Positions 19,700 through 31,009 of a stretch of 39,111 nt of DNA are shown here, in pieces; the stretch's first letter is position 1, and the number at the start of each line of letters is the position of its first letter. The translations under genes were made by a program, and so were the position numbers. Source of the stretch: Chromera velia (lineage: Eukaryota; Sar; Chromeraceae). The notes below the pieces were generated by a model that worked only from the letters and a program-made list of their open reading frames with translations, had not been told where the DNA came from and did no database searches. Location: assembly GCA_018398765.1 (NCBI GenBank), contig JAHBMJ010000677.1, forward strand, positions 1-39,111. Direction: 5' to 3'.

Positions 19700-21381
19700 C
19701 TATCTTCATATAGGATCTCTGCCCTGAAGATTTGATACTCTCACTACGTATCCAGACAGATGCTTGACTTGACTGTACAGAGTTCATGACTGCACTGATT
19801 CTCGTTACTAGCAAGGTCAGTCAAAAAGCTGCATGCACAAACGTGGGATGGCCTGCGGATTTGAACTTACTGGTGGGCTTGCTACCTCCATCTAGTCCCG
19901 ATAGAAGCATATGCTGCTACGTTTGCCCCATACCTGTTCTTTTTTGCCGATGTTCGTGCATCGAAGATCCTTAATTGAACGTATTGACGTGCAACAGCTA
20001 CCGTGAACCGTGGGCATAGTGGGTCACGTCGAACGTTGCATGCGTGCGTCAGTTTTGGTCCCGCACATGTTGTTTGAGGGGCACGTTTGTGTGTTGGCGC
20101 AGGGATTGTTTTTCTGCGACCGTTCGCACGGAGCCGGGATGACGGATGGGTGTCGAGATCGGGTGAGCTCCCGCGCGTTTCACGTTGACCAAGGTCGCGG
20201 CGGTGTACAGATCTAGACAAGAACCGAGGCCCTGGGCCCCGGCATCGCTGCCTGTTTGTATGTCTTCATTGTTGCTCTCTCTCTCTCTCTCTCTCTGTCG
20301 CTCTCTTTTTCTTCCTCCCTTCTTTTTCCTTTTGTCCTTCGTGAGTTTTCATCATCAATTTTCCAGACAGAGAAAGAAAGAAAGCGGGGGAGGGAAGGAG
20401 GGAGGGAGGCCCACAAAGGGCGTGCGGGGAACTGTCCACACTTAATTCTTTCTCTTCGTACTCCCCCCCCCCGTCACTCTTGTTTGGTCGCTTTCATTTC
20501 CCTTCGCTTCCATGTCAACTCGCAGACCCATCCGTGCCAAAAGGTCCCCCGCACTTCATTCCGAACTCCAACGTCAAGGCTGTGAAAACGTCGTTCGTGT
20601 CTTTTTCCCCCCATCTTGCGTGTCCTTGCAAATCACCCAACCGCATATGCCACCTTCCTTCCTGCTACTTCTTGTTACTTGCATCCCCATAATCTACCTG
20701 TCTGAACGGACAGCTGATGAGGCCTCGATGCAGGAGGTGTCGTCGCACGACGCAAGGCTGTCCACGAAACTTCCGAGCTAGGCAGGACCCACAGACTCGA
20801 TCGGACAATCCATGCATGCATGCATGCATGTATGCACATCTTTCTCTTTTCTTGCATGGGTGGGGGGCTTTGCTGTCGGTCTTTGCTCCAGCACGAAAAG
20901 CGCAAAGACACACAGCCGGGAAGGAGAACTCCAAACGGTTTTTTGCACGGACCTTCGCCTTGCGGGCGCCGGAGAGACCCTTTTCGGAGGGCCCTCCAGC
21001 CACGCAACCTTCGCCTGGCTGGGTGCATTGTGTGACACGTGACTCATGGCACTCTTCTGGTTCCGAGCTCACTTGTCATTATTCATTCAGTGAACAAATG
21101 TCCATGGTGGCTCCTCGTATGCCTCTTCGAGGTTGATTCCTTTCTCTTCTGCTCTTCTCTCTGATTCCATGGAGTTCTGCTGTCTCGCTCCTCTGTGCTT
21201 CCTTCCCTTCGCTTCCCCGCCTGTAAGAAGAAATACTTTTTTTCTTTAAAAGACAAGAGACTCCTCCGCTATTATGTCTCTCTTTTCTGTCTGCCTGCCT
21301 GTCTATCTGTCTGTCTGTCTGTCTCTCTGTGTGTGTGCGTGTGTGTGTGTGTGTGAATGTCTATCTCATTGTACGTCCTTC
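19700..21381. other. Stretch with possible weak minus-strand exons, otherwise unassigned
   Basis: Two minus-strand pieces are flanked by GT/AG and fit in phase: 20777-20698 (starts LGSFVDSLASCDD) and 20579-20474 (starts LDVGVRNEVRG, ends in TGA). They would form the end of a small gene, but I cannot connect them to a start. 20880-21060 is open on both strands. CT and GT microsatellites lie at 20276-20300 and 21325-21355. Confidence 0.3.
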
Positions 21382-22954
21382 CTACTGGCTCCTCTGGACT
21401 CTCTGTTGCAGTATGAAGCGCGAGTGGGAGTCTAGCAAGACCATCATCTCGGCGAGGTCGGCGCGTTTGACGTCGACGATGATTAGTCGGCCCCCAGCCT
21501 TCCTGCTTCATTCATGCATTCGTGGCGTGAATTAAGGGAATGGAGAATAAACGATCGAGATGCATGATGCAACAGACAAACAGACAGACAGTGTGAGTGT
21601 CCAAGCAAACGAAAGTGTGCTTTCATGCATGAGGACCTGCTGCTTTCATGCATGAGGACCTGCTGCTTTCAAACCCCTTCCTTCATCCCGTGCCTCCCGG
21701 CCGATCGGCCGAAGCCTTTCAAAGAGAGAAACAGACACGACGACAAACACCACAAAAGAAACGATGAAAGGACGGTACTGGAAAGCAAAGCCGTTGGTTC
21801 GAAACAAGATTCCTTGCGTGCTTAATTTTTCAATCGAGAAACGCCATAGAGCACGAGATTAGAATGAAGTCTTTCGGGTTTCAATGAAGACACCAAGGCG
21901 TCCTCTCTGATGAAAGACCATGAGAATCACGCACCGTCCAGTTGAATTTCGCCATGAGAACCCGCAATCATCATTATGGGATGCGCACGGACAAAGCGAG
22001 ACAGAGTGCCGGAGATACTCCTTTCCCATTCCTCTCTTCACTTTCAGTCAACAAGACGGGCAGACGGGCAGCAAGTTGAAGGTGAACAAGCCTTCTTGAG
22101 ACACCCTACCGCCTCGCAAAAGTTCCATGCACCTTCATGCTTGCCCGAAAAACAAACAAATCAACTGACTTTTCCACTTGAGGAATGGCCATTCTCTCGT
22201 CCTCCGGCTCGATCGACAGCTGGGCCCCATCAAGCAGAGTCAGTGCGCGGAAGGCTGCTTGGGGAGTTTTGAACGAGAGAAAGCTGCAAAACGAAAATAA
22301 AAAAGGATGCAGAAGACCAGAAAACATAGACACAGTGGGCAAGAAAGGAGCAGTCCGGGTGCCCCATTTTTGTCTGCCATCCTCCCTTTCGGTTCATGCA
22401 TGCCCTCTTCTCGCAGCAGCAGCATGCAGAGCACATGATGCGACGTATTCTTCAGATACTGAGAAGGGCCCGTTTAGATTCTCAATGCACTGTTCATGCG
22501 GCACAAAATTTCTCGTTACTGGTCAGCCAGTCCGCCCATCCCCCCACCCACCCAACGTTCTTGGAAAATCCCTCCTCGTGCCTCGCCACAGAGCACCCCT
22601 GGAACACCTCCAGCAGACCCGCACTCGTCACCAACCGACGGAGATCCAGTTCATCGGCCCACTCTGGAAGGCGGCAGACGAATAGATTCGCCCTGTAGGA
22701 GAACAAGAGGGGAGGAAGGCACAAAGGAAAGAAGGAAGAAAGGAATGCACACATGATTGCACAGAAAGACTGAGAGAGGCGCGCAAAAACGTATATTAAT
22801 GACTGCTCACTTTCCCCTTAAAAACAGGATGCCTACCACCTCTCGGAACGATGTACGATCGATCAACTTTGTCTGTCGGGTTCGGTGGATGAGTGAGTCA
22901 CGACGCGCCACTTGCACGCACAGGCATGCCCCTCCCTCCAAGAACAATTAAACA

Positions 22955-22991
<37 letters not shown>

Positions 22992-23052
22992 CTGATTGAT
23001 TGACTGATTGATTGATTGATTGATTGACTGATTGATTGATTGATTGATTGAC

Positions 23053-23091
<39 letters not shown>

Positions 23092-23136
23092 CTGATTGAT
23101 TGATTGATTGACTGATTGATTGATTGATTGATTGAC

Positions 23137-23175
<39 letters not shown>

Positions 23176-25844
23176 CTGATTGATTGATTGACTGATTGAT
23201 TGATTGATTGACTGATTGATTGATTGATTGATTGATTGACTGATTGATTGTCCCTTCAAACACCCTCCCTTGTGGGAGGCCAAAGAGCTTTCTTCCTTCA
23301 GGGCGCTTGTATGAAAAGGGGTCAGTTGAAACATAAGAGCCAACTTCAGAGAGACGAGAAATGGACAAATAGAAAAGAATGCGCAGGCAGGGGAGCAGGC
23401 AGGAAAAGGTTGCTCAAGTAAAACAAACTGATTAGAAAGATCAGACAAGATCCCATCCAGATTGTGTCAAAACAAACGCTCGCTAGATGGAAAAGAAAGT
23501 AGGCAGATAGATCTCGTTCTATCACACGAACCCCCGGAAAATATGAGGTAATTAAGGGAAGACACGGGCAGAGGCCGTCATCACACATACATGCAAAGAG
23601 AGTGAGTGACTGAGAGAAAAATGTTCTGAGCATAAAATTTAGAGAAGAGAAGAGAAGAGGAAACCCAGAGGGACTATCAATTCACTGGACAAAACGAGGA
23701 AGTCACGAGCGTCATTCACAGAACCGACAAAAAAAGAAAAGGAAATAAATGTACTGACGCATGCCACCCCGTGCATGCCCCGTGCCCCAGAAAAACCTCA
23801 GACATGCTAACTTGTACCAACTAAGGAAGGAAGAAAGGGGGGAAAGAAAGAAAGACGAAAAGAACAAAAGAAAAAAAAAAAAGAAGGAAGGCGAGAAAAA
23901 GGAGAGGAGGGAGGGAAGGACTTCTTTTCCCTCCTTCGGTCAGAAAGACGGGCAGACTATATGTTTCTTCTTCTTCTTCCTACTTTTCTTCATGTACGCA
24001 ACAGACAAAAAAGGAAGAAAGAAAGAAGAGACAAAAGACAGACTATATGGTTTCTTTCCCTCCTTTTCTTCATGAACACAGACAGACTATACGTTTCTTC
24101 CTCTCCCTCCTTGCATGTAGATATACTAGACAGACTATTTGTTTCTTCTTCTCCTTTCTGACAGACTATATCGTCTTTTCTTTCCTTTTTCTCTTTGTTT
24201 CTTTCTTTCAAAAGTCCGACAGACAGACAGACTATATCGTCTTTTCTTTCCCTTTTTCTCTTTCAGACAGGCAGGAAGAAAGAAAGGGAGGGAAGGAAGC
24301 AAGCAAGAAAAAAAAAGAGAGACGAGAAGAAAGCAGAGGAAAGATAGGAAGACAGACAGACTATATGTTTCTTCCTCTCACTTCTTTTTTTCATGACAGA
24401 CAGACAGACAGACTACAGACAGACAGACAGAAGGGAGGGGAGGAAAGAAGGAAGGAAGAAAGAGAAGGGAAGAAAGGGAGCCAGCAAGGAAGGGAAAAAC
24501 GAAGAGAGACCAAGAAAGGACCAACTTACCCAAGGGGACCCAGCTCTCGAGAGACCGCAGACGTGTCCCTCGTCAGCCTCACTCGCTCATCCCCCGAACG
24601 ACCAAGACGAACACCCCCTGGCCCCGTCAGCCTCGTTCCAGCACGAAGCGGCCCCGTAATAGCACCACCACCGTGTGGTGTCATGTGGGGGTCTTGCTGC
24701 TGCATCGGCACGGCAGCCGCAGAGATAGGGAAACTTGGCAAGTTGGTTCCGGGGCCCGGTCCCCCCCCCCATTCTGGCACAGAAGGCCCTGTGGAGGTCG
24801 GCGGACGTGCAGGAAAAGAGGGGAGGGGGAACGTCCCAGGGGCAGGCGGAAGCTGTGCTGCCGCAGTTTCCAGTTCCCCATGTTGCTGTTGCCGGAGGCT
24901 CGCCAGCAGCCGTTCTTCTTCCTGCCTGTGTTGCTGCTCCAGGGCCGCAAGGGCTGGGTGGTGGCGTTGGTGGTATGGGTGAGTGGGAAAGGCGGCAGAG
25001 GAGGAGGAGGAAGAGGACGATGAAGAGGCACCCGGGACCCCTATCCCCTGCTGCTGCTGCTGCTGCATGGGCATGGGGAAAGGAACATGAAGGGCAGGCC
25101 GTGCGGCGTCCCCATGCACTGAAGAGAAGGTTGTTGTCGCCATCGGGACACCGTCACCGCCCCATGCACGAGCAGGAGCAGCAAGAGTGTTGCCTCCAAG
25201 ACCCAAAAAAGGAGTCGCAACGGAGGCCGCCGGAGCAGCAGCAGAAGCAGAAGCAGCAACAAGAAGGTGTTGCTGCTCCAGGGTAGCACGAGACTCGGGG
25301 TTTTGAAGAACCTGAAATGGAGGGGAGGGGAGGGGAGGGGAGGGGAAAGGATTGAAACTGGTCTGACTCTATCGAAACGTGCCCGCAGCTCCAGAGAAGA
25401 CTGAAGCGGATGGCGAAAAGAAAAGAAGAACAACACAAGAAAGGCCGGAAAGGCAAATTGAAGAAGAAACAGAATAAACGCATTCTCTCGCTTGACAGAC
25501 TACATGACTTCTTTTCCGCCCTTCTCTTCATCGCAGACAGGCAGGCAGACAGGCAGGCAGACAGCTGACTTGACTGACTGACTGACTGACTGACTGACTG
25601 ACTGACTGCCTAACTGACTGACTGACTGACTGACGCATTGCATGCCAACTGACGGAAATGCAGAAAACTGGGGGAGCAGGAGGTGAGGGAACTAAATAAA
25701 CAAACACTCACAGAGACAAAGGAGGAGGGAGGGAGGGAGGGAGGGAAGGCGGGAGGGAGGCAACGAACGAAGGAAGGAAGGAAGGAAGGAAGGAAGAAAG
25801 AAAGAAAGAAAAGAAAGAAAGAAAGAAAGAAAGAAAAGAAAGAC

Positions 25845-25875
<31 letters not shown>

Positions 25876-27837
25876 GAAAGAAAGAAAAGAAAGAAAGAAA
25901 GAAAAGGTGGAAAAGAGAGGGCGAGGGAGCGGGAGAGAAAGATGGAAGACAGAGTTTATGGCTTATTGGTTTCTTCTGTTTTCTCTAGAGACAACGAAGA
26001 ATGCAGAGTAATAGATAGACACGCAGACAGACACAGCAAAGAACATGCAGGAAAGTAACAAGCAAGAAAAAAACAATCCCTGACTTTGCATGCTCGGCTG
26101 ATTCATCTACCTACCTCGCCAGCAGCCGACACCTCAGCTCCTGTCGCTTGATCAGTAGCACTGTAAGGGGGAGGTGGAGGGCCCATACGTAATCCAGCCT
26201 GCCCGCCCGGAGGTGCATTCCCTGCTGCTGCCGCCGTCGCGGCCTGGCCATAGGCATGCAAATGCTGTGGCTGTGGTGCAGATAGCTGTTGCATGGACGA
26301 ATACGACGACGAGGAGACCTCCTGTAGGAGGGGCTGTGGGCCCCCCACGCGGGAGGGGCCAGACCAGCCAGCAGCGGCAGAGCCCGACGACACGGCGGCC
26401 CGAGGGTCTCCGACCGTTTCAACGGCCGTCCGTGTCGGTCCGGGCTGATAGGGGGGGAGGGACCGCTCAACTTCTGTCCCGCGACCTCTGTACGACAGAG
26501 AGAGCCCGCCAGTGGAGGGAAGGGCACCGTGCATGTGGGGGTAGGGAGGAACAGGTGCGGGGTGGAGTCGGGGGGTGGCTCTGTGAACTAGTGATGGGGT
26601 GCTCGAGATGTAGTATTCGGTGGTTCCATTACCGTAACCAGTCGCACCATTTCCGTTGCCGTTCTGCGTTCCGTTCCTACTCGACTGCCCATTTCCGTTA
26701 CCGGTGCCCAGTCCGCTGCTCGTTCCCCCCATCCCATTGTTCGGAGTTTGGGGCCTTGACGACGAACCTCCAGGGCCCGTCGAAGCCTCACCTAATGACT
26801 GGGCAACCTGCACGCAATACACATTACGACGCACGCACGCTCCTGGCAGCGCACAGACACAGGGTATGCATACAGGTCTCCCGTGATGAACGAACGTGCG
26901 GTCTGAGAGACCCTCTACGCCCTGGAGTGCCTCACGAATTTCCTTGGAAGGCTACACTTGGAAGGAAATGAATTCCACACAGCAAGCACTCATTTTATCC
27001 CCTGTCAATCTCCTTTGCGTGTGGAAACACATGTGTGCGCGTGAGCGTGTCTGTGAGATTCTGTGACACTCCACGCCACCACAACAAAGAAGGACAGAAT
27101 AAAACGTCCGCACGAGCGCACCTCTCTATCGAGAGACTTACCGAAGCTTCGAAAAAATTTCGAATCACCGGCACAGCGACATGCCGCCACACGAGGAAGT
27201 CAAGGAGGTCATCAAGCACACCTACACGGAACGCCTGCACAAAGCAAAGACAAAAAAACAAATGCCGGCGAACAATCACGGGAGAGATGCACAAGGGGGG
27301 TGGCGAGCGAGGGAGGGAGGGCAAAATTCAAGGAGACAACAAATTGAGACTACACTTTCACGGACCGAAACGCAATATAATTGTTGCCTCGAGCCCTTCC
27401 CTGACGTACAGCACAGACGAAACTTGCAGAGATGACGAAACAGAAAGAACATGATGCATGCTGACCTCTTCAGAAAAACTGTTGCAAACCGGACAATGGT
27501 AACCAGGCACGCCAGGGCCCCGACTACGGAGACAGCCGAAGCAGCAAACGTGACGACAGGAGGGAATTATCTGGGGCTCTCGAAGAAATCTGCTGCAGGA
27601 GGGGCAGCGGATAGAGGCTTCTAGGTGCCTCCAGGCCGCTAGTAGAGCTCCTGGCTCCTGCTGAGGTGGCCACGGTTCCTGCGGCTGAACTATGCCCGCA
27701 TCAGCTTGCATTCCATCGGGCTGCTGCTGATGTTGAAGTTCCTCTGGTTGGGGGTGGATGTGCTCCTGCCCTTCGCCCGCTTGAGCCTGCTGCTGTTGGT
27801 CCTGCTGGTCTCTGAGCTGCTCATCATCAAAGTTCAT
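21382..27837 (-). CDS. RING finger and Bruno/CELF-type RRM protein, eight-exon model
   Basis: Probably an RNA-binding E3 ubiquitin ligase. Exons in order: 27837-27466, 27234-27142, 26807-26115, 25311-24530, 22692-22552, 22283-22110, 22035-21931, 21502-21382. Phases agree at all junctions (0,0,0,2,2,2,2), giving about 826 residues. Donors GTAAGT, GTAGGT and GTAAGT end exons 2, 3 and 4. The ATG at 27837 has an AAAATG context and follows no upstream in-frame alternative. Residues 1-70 are Q-rich. The C3HC4 RING is at residues 78-118 (C78, C81, C94, H96, C99, C102, C115, C118). Residues 156-646 are low complexity (NG, poly-Q, poly-S, P-rich). The RRM begins at about 645 with GPLGANLFVCRLP and has RNP1 KNVGFLSF at 691-698. 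Exons 1-5 are well supported. The end is less sure: exon 6 could instead run to the TAG at 22106 (752 residues). The biochemical role is inferred from domains. Confidence 0.78.
22180..22692 (-). other. RRM coding segment split over two exons, CELF RRM3-like
   Basis: Exon 5 (22692-22552) carries RNP2 (LFVCRLP) and helix 1, and stops inside RNP1 at a phase-2 donor (GG|GTGGGT). Exon 6 (from 22283) supplies the second half of RNP1 and helix 2 (TPQAAFRALTLLDGAQL). The split codon joins to give K-N-V-G-F-L-S-F, a good RNP1 match, which strongly supports the 268-base intron. The GANLF entry preceded by G-P is typical of the third RRM of Bruno/CELF proteins, here created across the exon 4/5 junction. 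Confidence 0.8.
22955..23250. repeat. (GATT)n tract with regular GACT interruptions
   Basis: About 74 tetranucleotide units in intron 4 of the RING-RRM gene. Most are GATT, with GACT inserted at intervals of three to seven units. In the sense orientation of the gene the tract reads AATC/AGTC. The open frames it creates (S-I-N-Q repeats) are artefacts of the repeat. Confidence 0.9.
23941..24425 (-). repeat. Intronic purine-rich repeat array, copy 1 (intron 4 of the RING-RRM gene)
   Basis: Read on the minus (sense) strand, units of type A run CATGAAGAAAAG, a G/A-rich middle, then GAAACATATAGTCTG (plus-strand positions 23953-23994, 24039-24074, 24083-24117 and about 24356-24395). Type B units end in AAAAGACGATATAGTC (about 24165-24205 and 24228-24268). 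Between them are GACA microsatellites. A further relative lies at 25495-25535 in intron 3. The same two unit types occur at 35120-35545 in another gene. Confidence 0.7.
25320..25360 (-). other. AGGGG repeat acting as polypyrimidine tract of exon 4 acceptor
   Basis: Tandem AGGGG units on the plus strand read CCCCT on the transcript and end eight bases before the CAG acceptor of exon 4 (exon start 25311). A repeat-derived pyrimidine tract at the correct place supports the acceptor choice and the sense strand. Confidence 0.6.
25560..25925. repeat. GACT, GGGA and GAAA microsatellites in intron 3
   Basis: (GACT)n at 25566-25634, (GGGA)n at 25723-25760 and (GAAA/GAAG)n at 25770-25905. They fill most of the intron between exons 3 and 4 of the RING-RRM gene. 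No coding content. Confidence 0.9.
27484..27606 (-). other. RING finger (C3HC4) coding segment
   Basis: Within exon 1 of the minus-strand gene. Spacing is C-x2-C-x12-C-x-H-x2-C-x2-C-x12-C-x2-C, which satisfies the C3HC4 RING consensus with all eight zinc ligands present. A proline follows the seventh cysteine (C-P-V-C), as in many E2-binding RING domains. It lies between a Q-rich N-terminus and a short helical exon 2 (residues 125-155, VGVLDDLLDFLVWRHVAV). Confidence 0.88.
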
Positions 27838-29550
27838 TTTCGATTATTTTCCCGAGAAAGACAAGTCTGAGGGGAAAGAGGGATCTACCAAAGAGACGTA
27901 CAAGTCTCCTGGTGAGGGATGAGCTGGAGATTCACAATGCAAGGAGGTAGATTTTGTCCATCACTGCCTTTCCCCTGTCCCCTCCCTGAAAAGAGCAGGG
28001 GAAGTGAGAGTGTAAACGATCAGCGTTCAAGGATTCCTCTATCATTTACGAGCTCCTACAGTACCCAAAACGATTGAACACTCTTTGAGGTGACAGACGA
28101 GGACGCAAAGTAAGGAACGTCATGTCTTGCATCACCCAAAAAGACGGTGTCCATCATAAACTGCCAAGGAAGAAGTCGAAGTTAGCAGAGCCGTTTTGGT
28201 CCAAAATCCATGCACCGAGTGTCAACGACATGTGCTGAATTCTGTGATGAGAATTGGGGAGATGATGGGCTGGAAGAATCTGGAAGATGCCGCGAAATGC
28301 CGCGGAGGGAGCTAGACGGAAATAGACGGAATGCTGCATTTGGCCCCGGCATGGCCGGGCGACGTCTTGAGCTTATAATGCCGTGGCCCCCGGGCCCCGG
28401 CCGACGGTATGTTAAAAGTGGTAGTACCATGTAGTACCCCCCCAAGCTGAATTACATGCCAATAGACCACACGTGGCCGCCGGCGGAGCCGCGGACAACG
28501 GACATCAACCCATATGTATATACTGGCGCCCCTGGAGCCTCTCTCCCCACTACGATCAGCAAGAGGCTCAAATGAGAAGTATAGAGAGGTAGAACAAAGC
28601 TTTGAAGAGGAAAAATGAAGTAGAAACGCCTAAGATTGGAGGTGTTATTTTTTTTTTGTCTAACCTTCGAAATAACCGGTTCTATCTCTTCTCAGTTCTA
28701 CCCAGATCCTTGGTGTTCAATCAGTTCGTATCTGTCCTTGCTAGTCCCTTCAATCGTCCCTTCCGTGTACGGCCATGTACAGCCATGATCCCGGGCTATC
28801 AGGGTCTCTGCGTCCACATGTGTCCTTTCCTTTTGGGATTAGTGTTGCGGTGGATAGACGAAGGAGGACCTTCTATACATACCTCTGGCCTTCATCCGTT
28901 TGTTGTCCGGAACGCGGAACTCTAGCGCGGAACTCCCTGGAGCTCCCTGTTTATGTCGTTTCTCTGGTGTCGCGGCGCTTTTAATTTTCTGGAGGGTGGG
29001 CCTCTGTTTCTGTTACTTATCGCTTGTCTGGCTGGTGTTGCCCTCGGTTCCAGCTTCAAAGGGGGAGTCATTGCCTAGGTCGTTGCAACAATTATATTGA
29101 TAGAAGAAAAGTCTATATGTAGAGCCCGCCAGAGTGAGCATCCCTTCGTCCACCGTCAGCTAGGGTATAAACGAGCCCGGCGTTACAGTGGGAGTCAGAC
29201 TCTCCTTTTATCCACCGTCAGAGACTAAACCTCCCTCAGTCCGTGTAGAGAGCTCCGAGCCCTCAAATTATGAACCCCCACTCAATTCACTTGGTGAGGC
29301 GGCTAGAGTGTGGGTCTCCTTTTGCCCACCTATTTCTGCCCCCGCCCACTGGCAGTGACACACCCCTTTGAAAACAGAGCCCGACTACCCTTCAGTAACG
29401 AGACTGGTCAGAGACTCTCCATGTTGTCAACACTCTGAAGGGGAGTGTGCAGAGACAGTGGTTAGGAGCTGTTACCGTCCTGATACCCTTCTGATAACAA
29501 GCTACCGTTCTGGTGAAAGATGTGACTTTGAGGGCAATTCTGATGCGTTG
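27838..29550. other. Upstream region of the RING-RRM gene and unassigned DNA
   Basis: No promoter element could be assigned with confidence. A GC-palindromic 19-mer (28473-28491, GTGGCCGCCGGCGGAGCCG) is shared exactly with 33588-33606. A forward frame at 28602-28925 includes FSVLPRS, which also occurs in the LINE remnant at about 6480; it may be another LINE crumb but the match is short. No gene supported. Confidence 0.35.
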
Positions 29551-29555
29551 GTGGA

Positions 29556-30206
29556 GTCGGGAGCACGGCGGGGTGCAGAGACAGTGGCGAACAGTGGTTT
29601 GGATTCTGAGGTGTGTGCCCTAGAGCTAAACCGCCCTCTCTTTGCCCTAGAGCTAGGCTTGAAGTTCCTAATCTCGTATTTCTGAGGAGCGTGCTCTAGA
29701 ACTGAGCCGCCTTTCCTCCCGCTTTCTCCTGCCTTAAGGCTGCATGGGCTTTCCGATTTCGTGTGGAGTGCGTGCATGCTCTAGAGCTGAGTTGCGACAT
29801 ATGGATGGAGAGGGAGATGGAGTCGGCGTGTAGATGAAGAGGGAGATGGAGTTGGTGTGTGGATAGAAAGAGAGATGGAGTCGGTATACGGATGGAGACG
29901 GATATGGAGATGGAGTCGGCGTGTGGATGGAGAGGGAGCTTGAGTCGGTGTGCGGATGGCGAGGGAGATTGGGTCGGGAGCGCGGCGGGGCGCAGAGACA
30001 GTGGTGGACAGTGGTTTAGATTTTGGGGTGCATGCCCTAGAGCTGAGCCGCCCTCTCTTTGCCCTAGAGCTGGGCTTCCCAATCTCATATTTCTGAGGAG
30101 CGTGCTCTAGAACTGAGCCGCCCTTCCTCTCACTTTCTCCTGCCTTAAGGCTGGGCTTTCCGATCTCGTGTGGAGTGCGTGCATGCTCTAGAGCTGAGCT
30201 GCGACG
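29556..30206. repeat. Duplicated block, about 240 bp, two direct copies 410 bp apart
   Basis: 29556-29800 and 29973-30206 are direct copies with scattered substitutions and one indel of about 10 bases. Each includes several CCCTAGAGCT(G/A)-type words and ends just before a stretch of the 30-bp satellite. The duplication therefore involved block plus satellite as one unit. Confidence 0.75.
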
Positions 30207-30840
30207 TGTGTATGGAGAGGGAGATGGAGTCGGCGTGCGGATGGAGAGGGAGATGGAGTCAGCGTGCGGATGGAGAGGGAGATGGAGTCAGCGTGTGGAT
30301 GGAGAAGGAGACTAGAGAAGGAGATGGAGTCGGCGTGTGGATGGAGACGAAGATGGAGACGGTGTGCGGTTGGAGAGGGAGATGGAGTCAGCGTGCGGAT
30401 GGAGAGGGAGATGGAGTCAGCGTGTGGATGGAGAAGGAGACTAGAGAAGGAGATGGAGTCGGCGTGTGGATGGAGACGAAGATGGAGACGGTGTGCGGTT
30501 GGAGAGGGAGATGGAGTCGGCATGTGGTTGGGGAGGGAGATGGAGACGGCGTGCGTAATATTATGGAGAGGGAGAGGGAGATGGAGTCGGTGTGTAGATG
30601 GGGAGGGAGATGGAGTCAGCGTGTAGATGGTGGAGGGAGATGGAGTCGGCGTGTAGATGGTGAGGGAGATGGAGTCGGTGTGTGGATAGATCGAGAGGGA
30701 GCTAGATGGAGTCGGCGTGCGGATGGAGAGGGAACTGGAATAGGCGTGCGGTTAGGGAGGGAGATATGGAGTCGGCGTGCGAATGGAAAAGGAGATGGAA
30801 TCGGTGTCGGTCGGTGTGTGGATGGAGAGGAAGATTAGAT
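29799..30840. repeat. 30-bp satellite with a 129-bp higher-order unit
   Basis: Units of about 30 bases run GGAGATGGAGTC(G/A)GCGTG, then (T/C)GGATGGAGAGG; they occupy 29799-29970 and 30205-30840. A four-unit block with the marker ACTAGAGAAGG is repeated with a period of 129 bases (markers at 30311 and 30440). Since 30 and 129 are multiples of three, the plus strand is open for 222 codons (30170-30838), reading a MESACGWR-type peptide. There is no supporting exon structure, so this is treated as satellite DNA. Confidence 0.8.
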
Positions 30841-30854
30841 TCGACATGGCTGTG

Positions 30855-30975
30855 CAGTGCCTTAGAGCTGGGCCTCCTGCTGACTGGCAGTGGCAGTGCG
30901 TATGTAAATGTGCAGTGCCCTAGAGTTGGGCCTCCTGCTGACTGCGTATTTGAATGTGCAGTGCCCTAGCTAGAG
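30855..30975. repeat. 46-bp repeat, first locus (about 2.5 units)
   Basis: Units run GCCCTAGAG(C/T)TGGGCC, then TCCTGCTGACTG and (T)TTAAATGTGCAGT. The same repeat returns at 33057-33250 in the same orientation, on the far side of the TIR-bounded element. No coding meaning is seen. Confidence 0.75.
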
Positions 30976-31009
30976 CATCACCCCCCCTACTCCATACAAA
31001 TAGGTCCGG

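Noticed and set aside
18834-19814. 326-codon minus-strand frame
   Set aside because: It follows the 39-bp minisatellite exactly and consists of a 13-residue repeat; no independent coding evidence.
21790-21815. tRNA B-box-like GGTTCGAA word
   Set aside because: No matching A box or cloverleaf around it; no tRNA gene could be built anywhere in the window.
22898-23448. Two minus-strand frames with S-I-N-Q repeats
   Set aside because: Pure translation of the GATT microsatellite inside an intron.
24047-24982. 311-codon plus-strand frame
   Set aside because: Its first half is microsatellite and its second half is antisense to exon 4 of the RING-RRM gene.
26174-26971. 265-codon plus-strand frame
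   Set aside because: Antisense to exon 3 of the RING-RRM gene, which has matching acceptor, donor and phase.
30170-30838. 222-codon plus-strand frame (MESACGWR repeats)
   Set aside because: Product of the 30-bp satellite with period divisible by three; no exon structure or domain.
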